The notes under the pieces were generated by a model. It ran no database searches. It worked only from the letters and a program-made list of their open reading frames with translations, and was not told the origin of the DNA. A stretch of 64,000 nucleotides of DNA. It comes from Pelagimonas sp. Lineage in GTDB: Bacteria > Pseudomonadota > Alphaproteobacteria > Rhodobacterales > Rhodobacteraceae. This document shows positions 24,944 through 32,709 of this stretch, piece by piece; within the stretch, counting starts at the first letter, position 1, and each line of letters opens with the position of its first letter. The stretch is taken from positions 1 to 64,000 of the forward strand of contig JAOARQ010000002.1 of NCBI GenBank assembly GCA_025210455.1, in the 5' to 3' direction. The translations under genes and the position numbers were made by a program.

Positions 24944-25831
24944 TCAGTCGGAAAGCTCGCAGGTGAACACGCCACCGTGCTGAGCGTCGATGATGTATAA
25001 AAGCTGATCGTTGTCGGGGTGGAACGTCACAGAGGTGGTCCAAAGCCCCTCAGGCAGGCGCACCTCGGAAATGGGATCGCCGAGGGCGTCAAACACATAG
25101 GCCCGACCGGCCTGCGCCTGCGCCACGGCCAGCCAGCCACGGTTGTTGGTCGCCAGCCCATCGGGGCCCAGTCCGCCTGACAGATGCAGGAAGGTGCCAA
25201 CCATGGGCGCGCCCATGTCTGGCAGACGCGCCGCAAACCGCCAGACCTGATTGGCCCGCGTTGCCGCCACATAGACCCAGGCCCCATCGGGCGAGACACA
25301 GATACCATTGGAATAGGGCACGCAATCCAGCACCAGCCGCAGCGCGCCGCCCGGGCTTTGGCAATACACCCGCCCTGTCGGATCACTCAAGGAACTGCGG
25401 CCACTGTCGGTGAACCACAAAGTGCCATCCGGTCCGTAACACATATCGGACAGGCCAAGGAAAGGCTGCCCTTCCAGCCCGGTGCTGAGCACGGTAAAAT
25501 CGGATCTGCCGGTCAGTTCGGTCAAGCCATGTTGGTAATCAACCGCGATGCGGCGGCCATCCGGGGTAATGCGCATCGAATGTGGTTCGCCTGCAATCTG
25601 GTGTTCGACGCGCCAGTTTACATCCTGATCAATGCAAAACACCCGCCCATAAGGCACATCCGACAGCCATAGGTTTCGCGCGTCGTCGAAAAACGCGCCT
25701 TCCAGAAAGGAATGCATCGGCTGCCCGGGCCGGGTCATCCTGGCCCAGCGCGATGGGTCGCCTTTGTGGCGCAAGGCCTCTGGCAGCGTGGTGAAGGGCT
25801 GGGCAAGCTGTATTGGCGTAGAACGCATCAT
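24944..25831 (-). CDS. SMP-30/gluconolactonase family hydrolase
   Basis: This 295-residue six-bladed propeller lactonase shows repeated blade motifs (DARNLWLSDVPYGRVF, GPDGTLWFTDSGRSS, SPDGAWVYVA) and acidic metal ligands. It begins FLEGAFFDDARN, typical of the family. In this context it may open a lactone produced after ring cleavage or from a sugar acid; substrate unknown. Its start overlaps the CoA-transferase stop by 4 nt. Confidence 0.85.
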   Translation of the reverse strand: MMRSTPIQLAQPFTTLPEALRHKGDPSRWARMTRPGQPMHSFLEGAFFDDARNLWLSDVPYGRVFCIDQDVNWRVEHQIAGEPHSMRITPDGRRIAVDYQHGLTELTGRSDFTVLSTGLEGQPFLGLSDMCYGPDGTLWFTDSGRSSLSDPTGRVYCQSPGGALRLVLDCVPYSNGICVSPDGAWVYVAATRANQVWRFAARLPDMGAPMVGTFLHLSGGLGPDGLATNNRGWLAVAQAQAGRAYVFDALGDPISEVRLPEGLWTTSVTFHPDNDQLLYIIDAQHGGVFTCELSD

Positions 25832-26994
25832 TTCACCACCCCCTCAGCAATCAGTTGATCAATGTGATCTTCATCCAGCCCCAGTTCAGCCAACACAGCC
25901 CGGCTGTGTTCCCCATGCATTGGCGGGGCGCTGGTCAGATCCGGGCCGCCCAAACTCATGCGGAAGGCAGTCAGCGGCAATGTTGCGTCGCTGTCCTGCG
26001 GGTTGGGCTGGAAATAGTCGCGCGCCGCCAGTTGCGGGTTTTCCACCGCCTCAGACAGGTTTTGCACCGCCGCCCCCGGCAGATCAGCCGCACGCAGCAG
26101 ATCCAGCCATTGCGCGGTTGTCCGTGTGCGAAACACTGCGGCAAGACTGCTGCGCACGGGGTCTGGGATGGCCCAGACATCAGGCCATGTTTCAACCTGC
26201 CCCAGCCCCTCAACCGGTGTGCCGATCCTCTCGAGAAGGGCTGCCAGTTTGACATATTGCTGTGGCCGAAACGCCCCCAGCATCAGGCGGCTGTCCGCTG
26301 TATCATAGGCTGCGATGCCCGGCTCTTTGCGGCGGGTGGTTTTCACAGAATGCTGCGCGGCGGCGGCTTCGGGGGACATCATCTGCATCGCCACTTCCAG
26401 CATTGAAACGCTGATATGGCAGCCCCGCCCGGTTTGCGACCGCTGCAGCAGCGCCGAGGTCACCGCAAAGGCCGCCGAATAGCCGGTGCTGTAATCAATG
26501 AAGGAAACCCCCGGCTTACTGCCACCACATTGCCCAATGGTGCCGCTGATCGCCTGTATCACATTATCATAAGCCCCAGCTTTGGCGTCGGGGCCGGTGT
26601 CGCCAAACCCGGTGATTGAACAGTGCACAAGGCGCGGATTGATCTCGCCAAGCACATCATAGCCCAGCCCCAGACGCTCTAGCGCGCCGGTCGTGTAATT
26701 CTCGACAAGAACATCCGCCTCTTGCACAAGCTGCAAGATGATTTCGCGACCGCGCGGCGTAGCCAGATCCAAAGACAAAGCGCGTTTGTTGCCACCCTGC
26801 ACCTGATAGTTCAGCCCCAGACCTTTGGCATTGGCTTGTGGATCCGGGCCACGCCCGCGGGCGCAATCGGGATCGGTGGGCGATTCTATCTTGATGACAT
26901 CCGCCCCCAGCAAGGCCAGTTGGTAGGTGCAAAATGGCCCTGCCAGAACATGGGTGACATCCAAAACTTTCAGCGTGTTAAGCGCGCCTGTCAT
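25828..26994 (-). CDS. Family III CoA-transferase (CaiB/BaiF type)
   Basis: This 388-residue CoA-transferase has the family start LKVLDVTHVLAGPFCTYQLA, the R-x-x-L-SLDL block near 75 and a conserved Asp in AYDNVIQAISG. It would activate a carboxylate as CoA thioester. It is the first gene of the minus-strand operon and diverges from the aminotransferase gene. I prefer MTGALNTLKVLD at 26994. The frame is open to 27045, but there the start codon would lie inside the presumed operator. Confidence 0.88.
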   Translation of the reverse strand: MTGALNTLKVLDVTHVLAGPFCTYQLALLGADVIKIESPTDPDCARGRGPDPQANAKGLGLNYQVQGGNKRALSLDLATPRGREIILQLVQEADVLVENYTTGALERLGLGYDVLGEINPRLVHCSITGFGDTGPDAKAGAYDNVIQAISGTIGQCGGSKPGVSFIDYSTGYSAAFAVTSALLQRSQTGRGCHISVSMLEVAMQMMSPEAAAAQHSVKTTRRKEPGIAAYDTADSRLMLGAFRPQQYVKLAALLERIGTPVEGLGQVETWPDVWAIPDPVRSSLAAVFRTRTTAQWLDLLRAADLPGAAVQNLSEAVENPQLAARDYFQPNPQDSDATLPLTAFRMSLGGPDLTSAPPMHGEHSRAVLAELGLDEDHIDQLIAEGVVK

Positions 26995-27039
26995 AGGGTC
27001 CGCGATTCCGTCTTTTGCTGCCGCAAGGGCTATTGCACT

Positions 27040-27084
27040 TTGCATATTTGTCTAATATACAAAACAACGTTCCATATGCAATAC
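27040..27084. promoter_or_regulatory. Divergent operator region with the cluster's shared motif
   Basis: Between the divergent CoA-transferase and aminotransferase genes lies CGTTCCATATGCAATAC (27068-27084). It matches 17-mers at 31332 and 36257 in 14-15 of 17 positions. Further half-sites TTTGCATAT (27040) and ATATACAAA (27056) give a palindromic array. The recurrence at three promoters of one cluster suggests a regulator binding site, probably for the local IclR protein (inference). Confidence 0.6.
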
Positions 27085-27093
27085 GATATCCTC

Positions 27094-28425
27094 ATGACTT
27101 ATGTGCTGCACCGCAACTTGAAATCTTCACTTCCCCATGTTGTTGGCGGGGAGGGCAATTACCTGATTGATGCGCAGGGGCGCCGCTATCTGGATGCCTG
27201 TGGCGGCGCGGCGGTTTCATGTCTGGGGCATGACAATGCGGTGGTGCGTGACGCCATCAAAGCGCAGCTGGACAAGACCGCCTTTGCGCATACCAGTTTC
27301 TTTACCAATACCCCGGCAGAAGAGCTGGCTGAATTCCTGATCAAACGCGCGCCCAAAGGCACCGGCAAGGGTCGGGTCATGTATCTGGGCAGCGGTTCCG
27401 AGGCCATGGAGGCCGCGCTGAAACTGGCGCGCCAGTACTATCTGGAACGTGGCGAACCCAGCCGCACCCGGATCATCGCCCGCGCGCCGTCGTATCATGG
27501 CAATACGCTTGGGGCGCTTGCCACCGGGGGCCATGCGGGCCGCCGCGCGCCCTTTCAACCGCTGCTGATGGATGTGGATCACATCGATGCAGCCTATGAT
27601 TATCGCCTGCGTCAGGATGGGGAAAGCGAAGCTGATTTTGCTCTGCGCATGGCCAATCTGCTGGATGACCGCATTTGCGCCATCGGCGCTGAAAATGTCA
27701 TGGCCTTTGTGGCTGAACCTGTGGTTGGGGCCTCGCTGGGAACTCAGCCTGCGCCCACAGGCTATTTCAAACGCATCCGCGAAATCTGCGATGCTCACGG
27801 GGTGCTTTATATCGCAGATGAGGTCATGTGTGGCATGGGCCGCACCGGCACGCTGTTTGCGCTAGAGCAGGAAGGCATCGCCGCTGACATCACCACAATG
27901 GCCAAGGGGCTTGGGGCGGGCTATCAGCCCATCGCAGCGGTGATGGCCGCTGAAAAGGTTATCGAGACCATCGAAAACGGCAGCGCCACGCTGTGGAATG
28001 GCCATACCTATATGTCACATGCCATTGCCACCGCCGGGGCGTTGGCGGTGCAGCAGGTGATCGAACAGGACGGGCTGCTGGACAACATCCGGGCACGTGG
28101 CGCGCAGCTAGAGGCGGCGCTGCATGACAGCTTTGGCCAGCATGCGCATATCGGCGATATTCGCGGGCGCGGGCTGTTCTGGACCATCGAACTGGTGGCT
28201 GACAAAACCACCAAGACCCCCTTCCCGCCTGCCGCAAAACTGGCCCCGCGCATTCAGCAAGAGGCGCTAGCACTAGGCATGATGTGCTACCCGGCACAGG
28301 GCTGCGCGGATGGCACCGCCGGGGATCACGTGCTGCTTGCGCCGTCTTATACCTCATCACCCGAAGAGATTGATCTGATTGTGCAGACCCTGGCCCAGGC
28401 CGTTACCCGCGCATTAGAGGCCTGA
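27094..28425 (+). CDS. Class III (omega) aminotransferase
   Basis: This PLP-dependent aminotransferase of 443 residues has LGSGSEAMEAALKLARQYY, the Asp motif IADEVMCGMGRTG and the PLP lysine K271 in TTMAKGLGAGYQP. Class III enzymes act on omega-, beta- or diamino substrates. It is immediately followed (1 nt) by the BKACE gene, which suggests it makes a beta-keto acid for that enzyme. The start at 27094 (MTYVLHRNLKSS) is chosen because the earlier in-frame ATG at 27076 lies inside the operator; neither has a strong ribosome binding site. Confidence 0.88.
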   Translation: MTYVLHRNLKSSLPHVVGGEGNYLIDAQGRRYLDACGGAAVSCLGHDNAVVRDAIKAQLDKTAFAHTSFFTNTPAEELAEFLIKRAPKGTGKGRVMYLGSGSEAMEAALKLARQYYLERGEPSRTRIIARAPSYHGNTLGALATGGHAGRRAPFQPLLMDVDHIDAAYDYRLRQDGESEADFALRMANLLDDRICAIGAENVMAFVAEPVVGASLGTQPAPTGYFKRIREICDAHGVLYIADEVMCGMGRTGTLFALEQEGIAADITTMAKGLGAGYQPIAAVMAAEKVIETIENGSATLWNGHTYMSHAIATAGALAVQQVIEQDGLLDNIRARGAQLEAALHDSFGQHAHIGDIRGRGLFWTIELVADKTTKTPFPPAAKLAPRIQQEALALGMMCYPAQGCADGTAGDHVLLAPSYTSSPEEIDLIVQTLAQAVTRALEA

Positions 28426-28426
28426 C

Positions 28427-29305
28427 ATGAGCAAAAAGACCATCCTGACCGCCGCGATCACCGGCAATCTGATGACGCCCGAGATCAGCCCGCATCTGCC
28501 TGTCACCCCTGAACAGATTGCCCAGCAGGCGTTGGATGCTGCCAAAGCCGGGGCTTCGATTGTGCATCTGCATGTGCGCGACCCCGAAACCGCCAAGGGA
28601 TCCATGCGCATGGATCTTTACCGCGAACTGGTGGATCGCATCCGCGCACAAAACGAAGAGGTCATCCTGAACCTGACCACAGGCGAAGGCGGGCGCTTTG
28701 TGCCCTCTGATGGCAATCCGCAGGTCGCAGCAGCAGGATCGACCCTATGTGCGCCGGAAAAGCGCGTCGCCCATGTGGAAGAACTGCGCCCGGAAATCTG
28801 CACCCTTGATTTCAACACCATGTGGTCAGGACAGGCCAGCGTGATCAACAGCCCGCGCAATGTCGAAATCATGGCAAACCGCATCTATGCTGCTGGTGTC
28901 CTGCCGGAAATCGAAATCTTTGATTCCGGCGACCTGCATATGGTCAAGGATTTTGTCGCGCGTGGTGTGCTGCAAACCCCTTTGATGGTGCAGATGGTGC
29001 TGGGTGTGCGCTTTGGTGCGGTGGCCAATCCGGAAACCATGGCCTTTCTCGCCAGCCAATTGCCCGCAGGCACACAATGGGCCGGGTTTGGCATCGGGCG
29101 CATGGCCTTTCCGATGCTGGCGCAGACTTATCTGCTGGGCGGGCACTGCCGCATCGGCATGGAAGACACCGCCTATATTCGCAAAGGTGAACACTGCACC
29201 TCGAACGCGCAGCTGGTGGAAAAAGCCGTGTCGATCATTGATCACCTTGGGGGAAGCATCGCCAGCCCCAATGACGCCCGTGATATTCTGGGCCTGAAGA
29301 AATAA
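28427..29305 (+). CDS. Beta-keto acid cleavage enzyme (BKACE, DUF849)
   Basis: BKACE enzymes condense a beta-keto acid with acetyl-CoA and release acetoacetate and a new acyl-CoA. This 292-residue protein has the zinc ligands H47 and H49 in IVHLHVRDPET, the NLTTGEGG segment, the LDFNTMW block and GGHCRIGMEDT near the end. Family members act in lysine fermentation and in carnitine-type catabolism. The substrate here is unknown, but the adjacent aminotransferase points to a beta-amino acid precursor. Confidence 0.9.
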   Translation: MSKKTILTAAITGNLMTPEISPHLPVTPEQIAQQALDAAKAGASIVHLHVRDPETAKGSMRMDLYRELVDRIRAQNEEVILNLTTGEGGRFVPSDGNPQVAAAGSTLCAPEKRVAHVEELRPEICTLDFNTMWSGQASVINSPRNVEIMANRIYAAGVLPEIEIFDSGDLHMVKDFVARGVLQTPLMVQMVLGVRFGAVANPETMAFLASQLPAGTQWAGFGIGRMAFPMLAQTYLLGGHCRIGMEDTAYIRKGEHCTSNAQLVEKAVSIIDHLGGSIASPNDARDILGLKK

Positions 29306-29327
29306 GACAGGATAACGTGAGGACAGC

Positions 29328-30503
29328 ATGACCCAAATTCCCGTCATTGACGATGTTTCCATCGCCGATCTGCATCATGATGCCCCACGCATCTATGCCC
29401 GCCTGCGTCAGGAAACCCCTGTGGCGCTGATGAAATCCACAGGGCGTGTCCTGCTGACCCGCGCCGAAGATGTGCGGCGCGCCAAAGAAGACCTTGAAGC
29501 CTTTACCTCGGAAGACACCGGCACCCCGGCAGAGCGCGCTTTTCAGGCGACCTCGATGATGCGTAAAGATGGTTCGCAGCACCGGTCTGAGCGCATGGCC
29601 ATGGCGCCGGGTCTGTCGGCTTCAAAAATCAAGAACGTCTGGCGTGCTTTGTCGGAACGTCTGACGGAACACTATCTGGATGAAATTGCTCAGCACGACC
29701 GCGTGGATCTGTTCACCGCCCTTGCCGCCCCCTATGCGGGCGCTGTGCTGGGTGACGTGCTGGGCCTGCACGGGGCAAGCGCCGATCAGATCGTTGACTG
29801 GAGCCAGATCCTGATTGATGGCGCAGGCAATGTCGCTGGCGACGAAGCGGTGTTCGCCCGCTCAGATCAGGCCAACGATGAGATCAACGCTTTGATTGAT
29901 GAAAACATGGCCCGTTTCCGGGATGCACCGGATGACAGCGTGCTTAGCGGCATGACCCATGCCAAAAACCCAATCCCGCTGGATCGCATTCGCTGCAATA
30001 TCAAGGTGGCCATCGGTGGCGGTGTCAATGAACCGCGTGATGCGCTTTTGACAGTGGTTTACGGGCTGCTGACCAACCCGGATCAGCGCGATGCCGCAAT
30101 GGCAGACCCCACCCTGATGGCCCGCGCATTTGAAGAGGGCATTCGCTGGGTGGCCCCGATTCAGACCAGCCCGCGCAAGACCCTGAAACCCGTCACCATG
30201 AGCGGCGTGGATCTTCCAGCGGGCACCTCAGTATCCACCATTCAGGCTTCGGCAAACCATGACGAAAGCCTGTATGAAAACCCTGAAAAATTCGACATCT
30301 TCCGCAAGGAAGAGCGGCATTTTTCCTTTGGGAACGGCGCGCATTTCTGCATGGGCACCCATCTGTCCCGCATGAGCGTGGCTCAGGTCATGCTGCCCGC
30401 ACTGTTCCAGCGCTTCCCGAATATGAAGCTGGTCGATGCGGATGCGGTGAAATGGTACGGGTTTACCTTCCGCGGGCCGCTATCTTTGGACGTCACTTTG
30501 TGA
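29328..30503 (+). CDS. Cytochrome P450 with atypical I helix
   Basis: This 391-residue soluble bacterial P450 has the heme loop FSFGNGAHFCMG (ligand C341) and the K-helix E270-x-x-R273. Its I helix reads GGGVNEPRD (230-238), so the usual acid-threonine pair for proton delivery is replaced by Asn-Glu-Pro. I have a vague, unchecked memory of similar I helices in aromatic O-demethylating P450s such as the CYP255 group. GAGGA precedes the ATG. It ends the aminotransferase-BKACE-P450 operon. No dedicated ferredoxin or reductase gene adjoins it. Confidence 0.92.
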   Translation: MTQIPVIDDVSIADLHHDAPRIYARLRQETPVALMKSTGRVLLTRAEDVRRAKEDLEAFTSEDTGTPAERAFQATSMMRKDGSQHRSERMAMAPGLSASKIKNVWRALSERLTEHYLDEIAQHDRVDLFTALAAPYAGAVLGDVLGLHGASADQIVDWSQILIDGAGNVAGDEAVFARSDQANDEINALIDENMARFRDAPDDSVLSGMTHAKNPIPLDRIRCNIKVAIGGGVNEPRDALLTVVYGLLTNPDQRDAAMADPTLMARAFEEGIRWVAPIQTSPRKTLKPVTMSGVDLPAGTSVSTIQASANHDESLYENPEKFDIFRKEERHFSFGNGAHFCMGTHLSRMSVAQVMLPALFQRFPNMKLVDADAVKWYGFTFRGPLSLDVTL

Positions 30504-30508
30504 CCCCC

Positions 30509-31297
30509 TCAGGGGCCAGCATATCCCAGTTCGCGCGAAATCTGCAGCGCGGTGGCCTTGGTTTGGGGCACATAGAAATCGTCGATGCGCTCAAAATCAA
30601 AGCCGCTGTCTGGCCCCGAAAGGTTCACACAGGCCACGATCTGGCGGGTGTTGTCACGCACAGGCACCGCAATACTCGACCCACCGGGATCACGGAACCC
30701 CTGCGAAAAGACATAGCCCTTGTCGCGTACATCCTGCACGCGCGCGCGCAGCTGTTCAAAGGATGTGGGCGTGTGTTCGGTAAAGGGCACCATATCCGTG
30801 CCCTCACAAAAGGCCGACAGCTCCTCGTCGCTGCGATCGCCCAGCAGGCACCAGCCAATCGCCGAGGCATAGGCCTGCGTGCGCGTGCCAGTCACCATGC
30901 TGGAGACAAACCCGCTGCGCGCCTGATGGCTGCCCAGATAGAGAACATCCTGCCCTTCCAGCACGCTCAGATGCGCCCCAACCCCGGTGCTGTCGCGCAG
31001 CGCCGACAGGAAAGGCCCCGCAATCGAAGTGATCGGCTGCTGATTGAGATAGGCAAATCCAAGATTCAGCACCCGCGCCCCCAGCGTATAGGTGTTTTTC
31101 TGTTCCGCCTCTTTCAGAAAATCCATCTGCCGCAGCGTATAGACCAGCCGAAACGCAGAAGACCGGCTCAGATCCATCGCGCGGGCGATTTCGCTCAGGG
31201 ACATGGGGTCATCTGCTGCGCCCAGGATTTCCAGCACGCGCAACCCGCGATGAAGTCCGGGCACGAAGTAGACATTATGATTGGGGGATTCGGTCAT
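30509..31297 (-). CDS. IclR-family transcriptional regulator
   Basis: This 262-residue regulator has an N-terminal winged helix-turn-helix (LSEIARAMDLSRSSAFRLVY) and a C-terminal IclR effector domain (RDSTGVGAHLSVLEGQDVLYL, through DPGGSSIAVPVRD). It is convergent with the P450 and divergent from the intradiol dioxygenase genes; IclR regulators often control aromatic catabolism. The start MTESPNHNVYF at 31297 is preferred, because the longer frame to 31345 would run through the palindromic operator. AGGA abuts this ATG. Confidence 0.9.
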   Translation of the reverse strand: MTESPNHNVYFVPGLHRGLRVLEILGAADDPMSLSEIARAMDLSRSSAFRLVYTLRQMDFLKEAEQKNTYTLGARVLNLGFAYLNQQPITSIAGPFLSALRDSTGVGAHLSVLEGQDVLYLGSHQARSGFVSSMVTGTRTQAYASAIGWCLLGDRSDEELSAFCEGTDMVPFTEHTPTSFEQLRARVQDVRDKGYVFSQGFRDPGGSSIAVPVRDNTRQIVACVNLSGPDSGFDFERIDDFYVPQTKATALQISRELGYAGP

Positions 31298-31316
31298 TCC
31301 TGGCTCGATTGCTCTC

Positions 31317-31348
31317 TTTTGTATGCGCGAACGTTTTATATGCAAAAC
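31317..31348. promoter_or_regulatory. Palindromic operator between iclR-type gene and dioxygenase genes
   Basis: An imperfect 31-bp palindrome has arms TTTTGTATGC (31317-31326) and ATATGCAAAA (31338-31347). Its right part, CGTTTTATATGCAAAAC (31332-31348), is the cluster-wide 17-bp motif. It sits about 27 bp before the dioxygenase start and in front of the regulator gene, so autoregulation and control of the dioxygenase are likely. Confidence 0.6.
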
Positions 31349-31374
31349 ACCAAAGTGACAATGGAGGAAACATC

Positions 31375-31980
31375 ATGACGCAAGAGCGCGGGCAAAATGC
31401 CCTCTTGCCGACCAATGAAGACACCTGCGGGCCTTACTTTCCGATCTATTTCGGCGATCCCAGCCTGGAAGACCTGACGCGGATCAATCCCGGTGTTCTG
31501 GCCGGGGCCAGTGGCCAGCATATCATCTTGCGTGGGCGGGTGCTGGACCGGCATGGCGATCTGGCCAATGGCGTGGTGATGGAGTTCTGGCAAGCCAATG
31601 CAAAGGGTGTCTATCGAACCCCAGCCACACAGGGCAACCCCGATATTGACCCATGGTTCGACGGGTATGGCCGTCTGCGTTCCGACACCGGGCGCTATTC
31701 GTTTCGCACCATCATGCCGGGCGCCTCAGACAATCGCGCGCCAAACATCACGGTGACGCTGTTTTCCGACGGGATCAACCGCATCGTCACCCAGATCTTC
31801 TTTGCGGATCAGCCCGCCAATGCAAGCGATCCGCTGCTGACCGAACTGGAAGAAGAAGATCAGATCAAACTGATCGCGCGGCACGACGGGCGCACCGCCG
31901 ATGGGGCCGAAGTCTATCTGCTGGACATCATCATGGCCGGTGAGGGGGAAACCCCGTTTTTTGACGACTTTGAAAGCTGA
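31375..31980 (+). CDS. Intradiol ring-cleavage dioxygenase, alpha-type subunit (PcaG-like)
   Basis: This 201-residue protein resembles the alpha subunit of protocatechuate 3,4-dioxygenase: CGPYFPIYF start, LRGRVLDRHGDLANGVVMEFWQAN, a FRTIMPG turn and APNITVTLFSDGI. As in PcaG, it lacks the full set of iron ligands, which lie in the partner. GGAGG precedes the ATG at 31375. It lies 15 nt before the beta-type gene, the reverse of the common pcaH-pcaG order. Confidence 0.85.
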   Translation: MTQERGQNALLPTNEDTCGPYFPIYFGDPSLEDLTRINPGVLAGASGQHIILRGRVLDRHGDLANGVVMEFWQANAKGVYRTPATQGNPDIDPWFDGYGRLRSDTGRYSFRTIMPGASDNRAPNITVTLFSDGINRIVTQIFFADQPANASDPLLTELEEEDQIKLIARHDGRTADGAEVYLLDIIMAGEGETPFFDDFES

Positions 31981-31995
31981 AAAGAGGACGCCAGG

Positions 31996-32664
31996 ATGAC
32001 CAAGCTTGGAAGACAGATAGAAATCGGTCCGACAGACAATACCTCGGATCAGCGCACACCACGCAAGCGCCTGAAACTTATCCCCCCCGCCGCGCGCGAA
32101 AGCTTTGTGCCCTATGTTCCGGCACGCTATGTGACCCGCGCCCATGAATGGGATCTGACCCGTATCTCGCCAGATCGCCCACGCGCGGACGGTGTGCCCA
32201 TCGAAGTGACCGGCACCGTACGCACCGAAAGCGGCGCACCGGTTCGCAATGGCCTGATCGAAATCTGGAACGCCAATCACTATGGCCGCTACCGTCACAT
32301 CGAAGACGGATCAGGCCTGCAACTGGACGAGAACTTTTTCGGCATGGGCCGGGTTCTGACCGATGAGAATGGCGTCTACAGGTTCTGGACAATCAGCCCC
32401 GGCGCCTATCTGGCGCGCCCAGATATCGGGCGCTGGCGGCCAAAGCATATCCATCTGTCGGTCAGCGGCGGCTCTTCGCGGCTGATCACTCAGATGTATT
32501 TCCCCGATGAGCCCAACAATGCCTCTGACCCGATGGCGATCCTGATGGGGGACAGCTTTGTGCGCAATATCGGCCAGCCCTATGAGACACCGGATATCGA
32601 TGTGGATCAGGGCTTTCGCTTTGATATTGTCGTGGGTGGCCGCAACGCGACCTTCTTTGAATAG
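31996..32664 (+). CDS. Intradiol ring-cleavage dioxygenase, beta-type catalytic subunit (PcaH-like)
   Basis: This 222-residue protein has all four non-heme Fe(III) ligands expected of protocatechuate 3,4-dioxygenase beta: Y99 (GRYRH), Y138 (ISPGAYLARP), H151 and H153 (RPKHIHLSV). It would cleave a catechol-type ring between the hydroxyls. The rest of a protocatechuate (pca) pathway is not in the cluster, so the substrate may be a different substituted catechol. This is the last gene of the two-gene operon. Confidence 0.88.
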   Translation: MTKLGRQIEIGPTDNTSDQRTPRKRLKLIPPAARESFVPYVPARYVTRAHEWDLTRISPDRPRADGVPIEVTGTVRTESGAPVRNGLIEIWNANHYGRYRHIEDGSGLQLDENFFGMGRVLTDENGVYRFWTISPGAYLARPDIGRWRPKHIHLSVSGGSSRLITQMYFPDEPNNASDPMAILMGDSFVRNIGQPYETPDIDVDQGFRFDIVVGGRNATFFE

Positions 32665-32677
32665 CGAAGCGAAAGAT

Positions 32678-32700
32678 GCGCTGGGGGGTGCCCCCAGCGC
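32678..32700. terminator. Hairpin between convergent dioxygenase and tctA genes
   Basis: GCGCTGGGGG (32678-32687) pairs perfectly with CCCCCAGCGC (32691-32700) around a 3-nt loop. There is no long T tract, but position between convergent stops supports a bidirectional terminator. Confidence 0.6.
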
Positions 32701-32709
32701 GATGCCGGA

